Assembly: GCA_037903475.1 (NCBI GenBank)
Contig: JBAJFG010000029.1
Location: 393,501 to 457,500, forward strand
Length of the DNA: 64,000 bases
Reading direction: 5' to 3'
From: Ancylostoma caninum
Lineage: Eukaryota > Nematoda > Chromadorea > Rhabditida > Ancylostomatidae
Below are positions 57,636 through 64,000 of the stretch, piece by piece (the first letter of the stretch is position 1; every line of letters begins with the position of its first letter). The translations under genes were made by a program, and so were the position numbers. The notes below the pieces were generated by a model that had not been told where the DNA came from, did no database searches, and was given only the letters and a program-made list of their open reading frames with translations.

Positions 57636-58187
57636 GCCACGCCGCCCTCATCTGGGGATAGCGGGATACCTTGTCTGGCCTATTATCGGGAATACAGATG
57701 CCTCTAGCGATTTAGCCTGCGTAGAGTTACTGGGACTATTATCGAGGCTTCAAAAAATTCAAAATTTAAGACTTGAAAATTATCATGGGTGCTGCCTTTA
57801 ACAGGGTGATTCATAAAAAGTGGAAAACAATCGAATTGTTGATTAGGGGAGGAGGGAGTGGATCGCAGGGGCCTATGGGGAGCCACACCCTATTTCGCCA
57901 GGGTGGCGAGAGGGGCAAACGAAAGGCACAAATATTTAGCTATATTCGCGCTCAGAACAGAATATACCAGGAATCGCGATATGGCTACGTTTTGCGCTGA
58001 AATCTGTTTCACATTGTAGTAGCTACAGATTTTTAGGAATTTTTGCAGGTTGGTTGTTTGCAAGACCTTCACAACGAAATCTCAGCGAAGTTTCTGCAAC
58101 TTGGCTTGCTGTCTTGGAATAATAAACAACATCAGGTGAAATCTGAAATTAATAGTATAACTATTTTCTTATTAAACGTACTATCTA
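57636..58187. other. Unassigned, with a TTAA-family end
   Basis: GTGCTGCCTTTAA (57789-57801) is a solo end of the TTAA foldback family. The rest is unassigned. Confidence 0.45.
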
Positions 58188-58428
58188 CAGTGCGTTTCAT
58201 AATTATAAGATCACCCCCCGAATATTTTCTGCTATATGTGATTCCCCACCTTGAAAAACCATTGTAGCCAAAATCTCATTCCACTACCTCTAACCCTGTT
58301 ATTTTTATAAGTATTTTTCACTTTTCATACCGTTTCATAATTATAAGATCACTCCGTGGAATCGGAAAATTTTTCGATGAAAATTGAAATTCACAAAAAT
58401 GTGATAATCTACATTCCTTACACGTTTG

Positions 58429-58988
58429 TTAGCAATCTCGAAATGTCATTGAGGCATACTGGAAATAAAATTTCTTAAGGCCAATCGCGTCCCAAGCCAT
58501 TGCTCGTTTCAAGTAATGGACAGCTCTGAACAGGGGTTGTTTGTATAATTCTACCTGGAAGTAGTGCTTCAGAGGTTTAACATTAGGTTTACACCAGAAA
58601 TACATGCTGAGCAAGGCATGACCTCGGTGTTACGCGACCTCAACTGTCGACCATCGTTCTGTGGCTCAAGTGGGTTGCCGCGGTGTCTTGCTGGTAAACG
58701 TTGGTTTGTCCATGTCGTTCAATTAGGAATGGTTGCAGACGTGCTTGCGGCACTGTTTTCACCCCGAGTCCAGGTCGCTTGTCGCTCAAGCGCGCAGGCA
58801 TGGCAGAATCCCTCTAGAGACCATCGACTTCCACCGCCAAAAGCGCGAGAAATGAAGTAGACAGGATCATTACTAAGATTTCGCCAGGAGTACTTAAACT
58901 CGGCAGAACCATCCAAATTGAGTTGGGTTTCATTAGAAAACACCGCCAAAATGAGCTTTATCTGATACAGCCTCTCGGTGTGCAACAC
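58429..58988 (-). pseudogene. Tc1-like transposase fragments
   Basis: VFSNETQLNLDGSAEFKYSW and an FGGGS element (58800-58940) correspond to the Tc1-family second-acidic-residue region, and RAMAWDAIGLKKF (58500-58545) to its 'MVWGAI' segment, but in another frame. Frameshifts between them make it inactive. The N-terminal DNA-binding half is not recognisable. Confidence 0.75.
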
Positions 58989-59897
58989 CTTAAACTTTGA
59001 TCAAACTTCCGCTAGGTTCCGTGAACTCCAGTCAAACCACCATAAGCAGGTCGGTATGCTTCAAGGTCCTCTTCACTGCTTCTCTAGCAAAGTTGCTACG
59101 GCTTCTTATGACCCTTCCGACAGCTGGTTCGAAATTAGGAAGTTCCAAATCTCGCAAAATCTGATCTTTCGACGAAGTACTGAAGCATCTCTAAAAATTA
59201 GGCATTTGTCATGGCGTAGGTCGTGGCAAAGGCGTTCAAAGCTCGTGGCGGACTCGGAGGAAAGGGCGAATAACGTATAGTGGAGTCGTTTTGACAGTGC
59301 GTTGTCCGCGGTAGCGGCCCCACTGGCATTGGAGCACAGTGCGGTTGGTCAAACAGTTGACCCACGATGGATCCGGCTTCTTTGACGGGTTTTATCGTCT
59401 GTTCCCTTCTTCATTTGTTCTAAGAGCCGAGAAAGAACAAGGAGAAACAAGATACAAAACTCTTCAAAGATACTGGATGAATCATAGGTCAACTTTTTGA
59501 TCGACCGCGCTGCGTGCTCCAATGCCAGGGAGCCGCTGTCGCGGAAAACGCACTGTCAAAACGACTCCACTATATATCCTCGTGCACATCACAAAAAATC
59601 CGTCAGATCTGCCTCACAATGGATCGAATACTGAGGGCATTACTTACGAGAACTTGGAACTGGTCTCCTCGCTCAGAAGATAGCAGACAACTATGAAGAT
59701 TTGTTAAAGCCATATCTTTGGTGCATACGTGCCCTCCAGAACACATACGCATATAAAATATGCCACTATTCTCTATAAATTGTTTGATTTCCGGATGTGA
59801 TCTTATAATTATGAAAGGTTATGAAAAGTAAAAGAAAATATTCGTAAAACTAACAGGGTAAGAGATAGTGAAACGAGATTTTGGCTACAATGTGGGG
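58989..59897 (-). other. Remainder of the Tc1-like body and right inner repeat
   Basis: TGATCTTATAATTATGAAAG (59788-59810) mirrors the sub-terminal repeat at 58326-58355. TTTTGACAGTGCGTTGTCCG (59289) and AACGCACTGTCAAAACGACT (59548) form another inverted pair. Confidence 0.55.
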
Positions 59898-60216
59898 TGA
59901 CAGGTCACGCTGTCATTGATCGCCTCGCCTCGCCCCACCTCCGTTGCCCGCCGCCACAGGCTCAATCGCGGAAATTGACACGCCCAAGGACACGCCCATA
60001 GTATATGTATGTGTACAACATGGAAATCTTCAATTAGGACATCTTATTTGCAGTGAAAACGGAATATTTTGGATCTTTAAAGCAGAATGGGGGAATCACT
60101 GACGAAGCGAGTGTGATTTCGCAATCAGAGCCGTGAATTATCGAAATGCAGCAGAGTTGAACGGAAATTTTTACTGCATTCCTTCGAAAGCGTTAAGTAG
60201 TAGGAGCAATTAGAAA

Positions 60217-61790
60217 CAGGGCCAAGCATGACGATGGGAAAAACCGACCCTCAATACGACCCCCCCCCCTATTCCCTCGTCCAACCCCCACCTTTTCACG
60301 ACCCCCCCCCCCCCTCCCCTTCTGCTCCCGCATGTTTTCTCTGTACACTGAAACACTGAACAGTTTCAAGGAAGAACACAAAAGAAACACATTAAAAACC
60401 CAAAATTGGAACTAAAACAACCTTGAGGTCGATATACATCCTTCCTTATCCGATCGGACCAGACTGCCAGCAGGAACAATCATGACATTACGTGTCAAAA
60501 CAGGACTGATTGGCAGCGCATGCCAGGAATCGGTTTCAGCGTTGGCATTTGCGCGCCCACGGGTTCGATTCCCGGCGCCTCCAAAAAATTTTTGCACAGG
60601 TTGGAACCGTTCAGGACTTAGTGTGGAGCATACAGGATTTAAAGGTTCGAAAATGAAGTGAGGTAAGCGAAATCGATCGATAACACATGCGAGAATTCAC
60701 CTACAAGCGGCGCAAGTTTATGGAAAACTAGGGTTACTTAGACCTCGCACTGAGGTTCTCTGACTCGAAATCAGCGAATGTTTTTCTATGTGTCCATATA
60801 GTACGATCAGCTCTATCTTCTGCCAGAGTTTCAATTTTCTAGACCTTCATATGTTTTTGGGAGCTCGATGGGAAATCGATGGGAAATTTGTTGAATTTCC
60901 CATCGATTTCCCATCTAGATTGTGGAAAAACGAGCGAACTTCGTGGAGCCAGATTCTGTACTCGAATGAGAAATTTCCTCAACTAAAACTCATGGAGAAA
61001 AGTTTTTGTGATATCTGCAAATTGCTTCTCAGCGATTTCCCAAACAGATTCACTCCATTTTCACCATCCGTTCAAATTGCGAGATTTTCATTTCTTCAAC
61101 TCCCATGAAGAGAGTTTGCCTTTTACCGAAATTTCTCTACCTTCGCGTAATAGAGCTCCAAGCAATGATTTTTCACTCCCATTATCACACCCTCCTGCTT
61201 GCGTGAGTTAGATGGGAAATTTTCCCTCGGAGACCTGAAAATTTGAGAAATTTCCCATCGAGCTCCCAAAAGCATATGAAGTTCTAGAAAATTGAAATTC
61301 TGGCAAAAGACAATAGAGAAGCATTTGCTGATTCCGAGTCAGAGAACTTCAGCACGAGGTCTAAGTCACCCTACTTTTCCATGTTCTGACGGGCCCTGCA
61401 GGCGAATCCTCGCATGTGCAATCGATTGGTCTCGCTACCCACACTCTACTTTTTAACATTTCCACCCCCTTTATTCCACATTTGGTTCTGAAGTGATTCC
61501 GACCCGTGCAAAAATTTATGGAAGGCGCCGGGGATCGAACCTGCGAGTGCGCCGAAGCGGATTTCTCTCATACGCTGCCAACCAGTTCTGCTTTAACTCG
61601 ATATGACGTGATCATTCTTGGGCGGAACGTCATTTGTCATGTCATAAAACAATCATGAATTTACATTCAATGGTCAAGCCACCCCTCTACGTACCCCACC
61701 CACACCTCTCCAGTACGACCCCCCCCCCCCTTCCCAGCCCTCTCCCATACGACCCCCTCATGGGAAATTCCCATCGGGCGCTTGACCCTG
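60217..61790. mobile_element. hAT-type foldback element inside X copy 2
   Basis: Ends CAGGGCCAAGC and GCTTGACCCTG, flanked by a perfect 8-bp duplication ATTAGAAA (60209-60216, 61791-61798). X copy 1 has the single ATTAGAAA (41749-41756), the empty site. The interior is a long imperfect inverted repeat (arms to about 60925 and from about 61205) with GATGGGAAAT motifs. No transposase. Confidence 0.92.
60502..60583 (+). other. tRNA-like T-arm in left hAT arm
   Basis: GGGTTCGATTCCCGGCGCC is a near-perfect tRNA T arm/B box, with TTGGCAGCGCATGCCAGG upstream at the D-arm position. The inverted counterpart (minus strand about 61525-61600) reads TTGGCAGCGTATGAG and GGTTCGATCCCCGGCGCC. No acceptor partner is found. 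Confidence 0.5.
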
Positions 61791-62011
61791 ATTAGAAATT
61801 AACGGTCAAGGGGACAAATGATGCACTCCATGAGCTTAACATTGTTCTTACAAAATACGAATAGGACGCTTACGCAGTTTTTTCCTGCTAAAAGCAAACT
61901 GTGCCCGAACCGTAAAAATTTGGGCTTCCAGCGCCATAACAAATTAAAACGACTTGACCAAGTGGGGAATTGTGTTGCTACTCATACAACGGACCATGTA
62001 GAAGCTCCTAA

Positions 62012-63082
62012 TCTGTATATATAAAGTAGAATGTCTGTGCGTGTGTATGTGTGTGTGTGTATGTATGTTCCTTATAGAAATTGCGGAGGGTTAACCGATC
62101 GGGACCAAACTTTGCACGCTTATTCCTTATGCGCCGGCGGAGGTTTTAGGCTACTTCGCGCCAGGCATTATCGATTGATTTATCGATTGTATCGATTTTA
62201 TTGATTTTTCGCTAATTTTGCTCAAGGGTCGGTGGGGACAGGTACACTGGGATATCTCAATACGTTGAACACGAATACGACAACCGTTATGCAAGAAATT
62301 ATCGATTTATCGATTTTATTGATTTTTCGCTGATTTTCCCCAGGGGTCGATGAGGATATGCCTACTGGGGTTTCTTGATGCCCTGAACACGAACATGATA
62401 ACCGTTCTGCACGAAAATATCGATTTATTGATTTTTTGCAGATTTTCTCCAGAGGTCGAGAGGATTTGCCAACTGGGGTTTCTCAATGCGCTGAACACGA
62501 ATATGATAACCGTTTTGCACAGAAATATCGATTTATCGACTTTATTGATTTTTTGCTGTTCTTCCCCTGGGGCGGTAGACACATGTCTACTGGGGTTCGT
62601 CAACATGCTGATCACGAATATGACAACCATTCTGCACGAATTATTGATTTATCGGTTTTATTGACTTTTTGCTGTTTTCGCCCATGGGTCGATGGAGACG
62701 TGTCTACAGGGATTTTTCAGCATGCCGAACACAAATACGACAATTGTTTTGCATGAATATATCGATTCAATAATGTCTTCTGTTCTTTTCCTGCTTCTGA
62801 AAAGGGGCAAAATGTGCTTACTGGATCAATCGAACTAAACAAGAACAGAGCTAAACACCTAAGTACGAATATGGCAACTGTTTTCCACGAATTTCCCATC
62901 GAAATAACTTCATTTTCGCTTACGGGGTTACTTGGGGGAAGGGATACTTGGGCATGGCTAATGTGCACACCACCAAAATTACGGGTACTTGCAATGATTT
63001 TATCAGCAATATCAATTGTCCTCCTCAGTGTGAGAGGGCCGGGGCTGTAAAACACCCGAGCGAAGCCGGGTATGCCGTCTAG
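62012..63082 (+). mobile_element. Non-autonomous Helitron inside X copy 2
   Basis: TCTGTATATATAAAGTAG ... ACCCGAGCGAAGCCGGGT ... CTAG between A 62011 and T 63083. X copy 1 has the empty site at 41969/41970. It carries five 100-base units, the CGATCGGGACCAAA block and a short TG tract. Confidence 0.93.
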
Positions 63083-63325
63083 TATTGAACATAATAAGAT
63101 TTAACTTCCAAACCGTTTACGAACTGTGCAGCTTCGCAGAAAATCACTGTCATCCGCGAAGCGGCGCTCTGGCTCGGAGTTCATTTTTTCAGAGTTTACC
63201 TAGCCTCGAGGTAACGTGGCACATGGTTCCGACTCTACCATATATAGCAGAAAATTCCCTTGGTTGCTGATTCTCCGAAAAACTCATAATTCGGGGGTGA
63301 TCCTATAATTATCAAACGCACTGTA

Positions 63326-63850
63326 TTTATTTGCACACTTGCTTCTTCAACTTTCATTGAAGAGGGCAAAACACTACAGAAATCTGTGTGTAGAGGGATT
63401 AACAGTATTTCATTACAAAGTTCGCTGCATTAGCTCTTCATTAGCTTCTTTGCCTTATAATGAAGCAATTACAAACTTGATGCAGCGCAGTGGAACATAC
63501 AGTCGTCCCTGCTTGCTTGACTCCGCTTTTCGGCGATCTTTCATGCCGACTCTCGAAGGGTTTACGCGCAAAAGTTGTTACGGATCGGTCCATCCTTCGG
63601 CATTTTCATTGGAACATGTGTACAAACTCATGTAGGGTCGATTTCTTCTGAGAGCGCATATGCCTTAGCAGCGGGAATGCTAGCACGTACTGGAGCACGA
63701 TGCGCGGCCGGTCCAGCAGCTGATCTCCGATCAATCCAGCATCTCAATTGGGTTATTCTTTTGCTTGTTTCTTCTCATAACGTGCCGCTGCCACGGCATG
63801 CACACTCTCAAAAGGAATCGACTCTACACACATAGAAAAAAACACACAAA
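63326..63850. other. Unassigned, upstream of a Penelope fragment
   Basis: Short + strand frames (63339-63635, 63575-63835) may be decayed Penelope sequence, but no RT motif is clear. Confidence 0.4.
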
Positions 63851-64000
63851 GCTTAACATTTATAAGCCACAAGATGAATTCTACACAACATGCGCGGGGG
63901 TGTATACCTTTACTTGTGACTGTCAATTACGGCGGCGGTCAGACACCAAGTAGTGTGGCCGAACAACTCGGCCCATGTAGAAGCGGCCCTTCTTATGCGG
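63851..64000 (+). pseudogene. Penelope-like GIY-YIG endonuclease fragment
   Basis: Reads LNIYKPQDEFYTTCAGVYTF then TCDC, and after a short disturbed stretch and a stop, CGRTTRPM. This matches the C-x-GVY-x-F-x-C-x-C and YIGRT-R signature of Penelope endonucleases, with the Tyr of YIG changed. It runs off the window edge. Confidence 0.55.

Larger units (their letters stand above)
59898..63235 (+). mobile_element. Repeat X, copy 2 (contains hAT and Helitron)
   Basis: Begins at TGACAGGTCACGCTGTCATT within the Tc1-like right end and stops at CATGGTTCCGACTC, after which the Tc1 sequence resumes. Without the two insertions it is about 0.7 kb and colinear with 39730-42077. No coding region; the mobilising enzyme is unknown. 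Confidence 0.82.
58188..63323 (-). mobile_element. Tc1-like transposon with nested insertions
   Basis: Ends CAGTGCGTTTCATAATTATA (58188) and the complement ending at 63323, flanked by TA on both sides. The right inverted repeat is interrupted by repeat X (59898-63235). Without X the element is about 1.8 kb. Minus-strand transposase pieces (below) confirm the family. Confidence 0.85.

Noticed and set aside
62316..62630. 104-codon minus-strand frame in a Helitron, and similar frames at 23175 and 12166
   Set aside because: Translation of the 100-base tandem units. The same units are read in different frames in other copies.

Overview
The window looks like a gene-poor, repeat-rich stretch of an animal nuclear genome, most likely a nematode (my guess is a strongylid or hookworm-like worm). 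The reasons are spliced exons with short TTTCAG/CTTTAG acceptors, and a mixture of Ty3/gypsy LTR retrotransposons, Penelope-like, CR1/Jockey-like, Tc1/mariner, hAT, PIF/Harbinger and Helitron elements with many foldback elements. No operon, phage, CRISPR, rRNA or convincing tRNA gene is present. The species is inference only.

Layout. 1-1261: nothing recognisable. 1262-6548: Ty3/gypsy element 1, with LTRs, primer site, polypurine tract and a 5-bp target duplication; its polyprotein is broken by one stop and one frameshift. 6851-17169: Ty3/gypsy element 2, with LTRs about 1% different but a heavily damaged body. It carries a short MITE in its leader, a three-fold repeated zinc knuckle, a Helitron inside the RT catalytic motif, a hAT-type MITE inside integrase, and an unidentified protein region downstream of integrase. 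17170-35155: a divergent Helitron, a Penelope-like relic with a hammerhead-like motif, a second Helitron, TTAA foldback elements, a foldback split by a mariner, a second mariner relic, and large palindromes.

The only host gene I can support is a UBX-domain protein gene on the + strand. One exon (35156-35257) and the next (53044-53220) together make one UBX domain. The roughly 17.8-kb intron between them is filled with repeats: a GC-rich minisatellite, a repeat here called X carrying a Helitron that itself carries a PIF/Harbinger derivative, a 1.8-kb satellite grown from the X tail, an inverted pair of Penelope-type terminal repeats, foldbacks, a LINE relic and a mariner relic. A third exon is possible at 53635-53730.

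53731-64000: another TTAA foldback, then a four-level nest at 58188-63323 (a Tc1-like element containing X, which contains a hAT element and a Helitron), then a Penelope GIY-YIG fragment at the window edge. Because X occurs more than once, each copy gives the empty site for insertions in the other, so several element boundaries are exact.

No clearly new functional system is demonstrable. The best candidates for something undescribed are the post-integrase region of element 2, the X repeat with its satellite, and the recurring tRNA-like sequences inside foldback arms.
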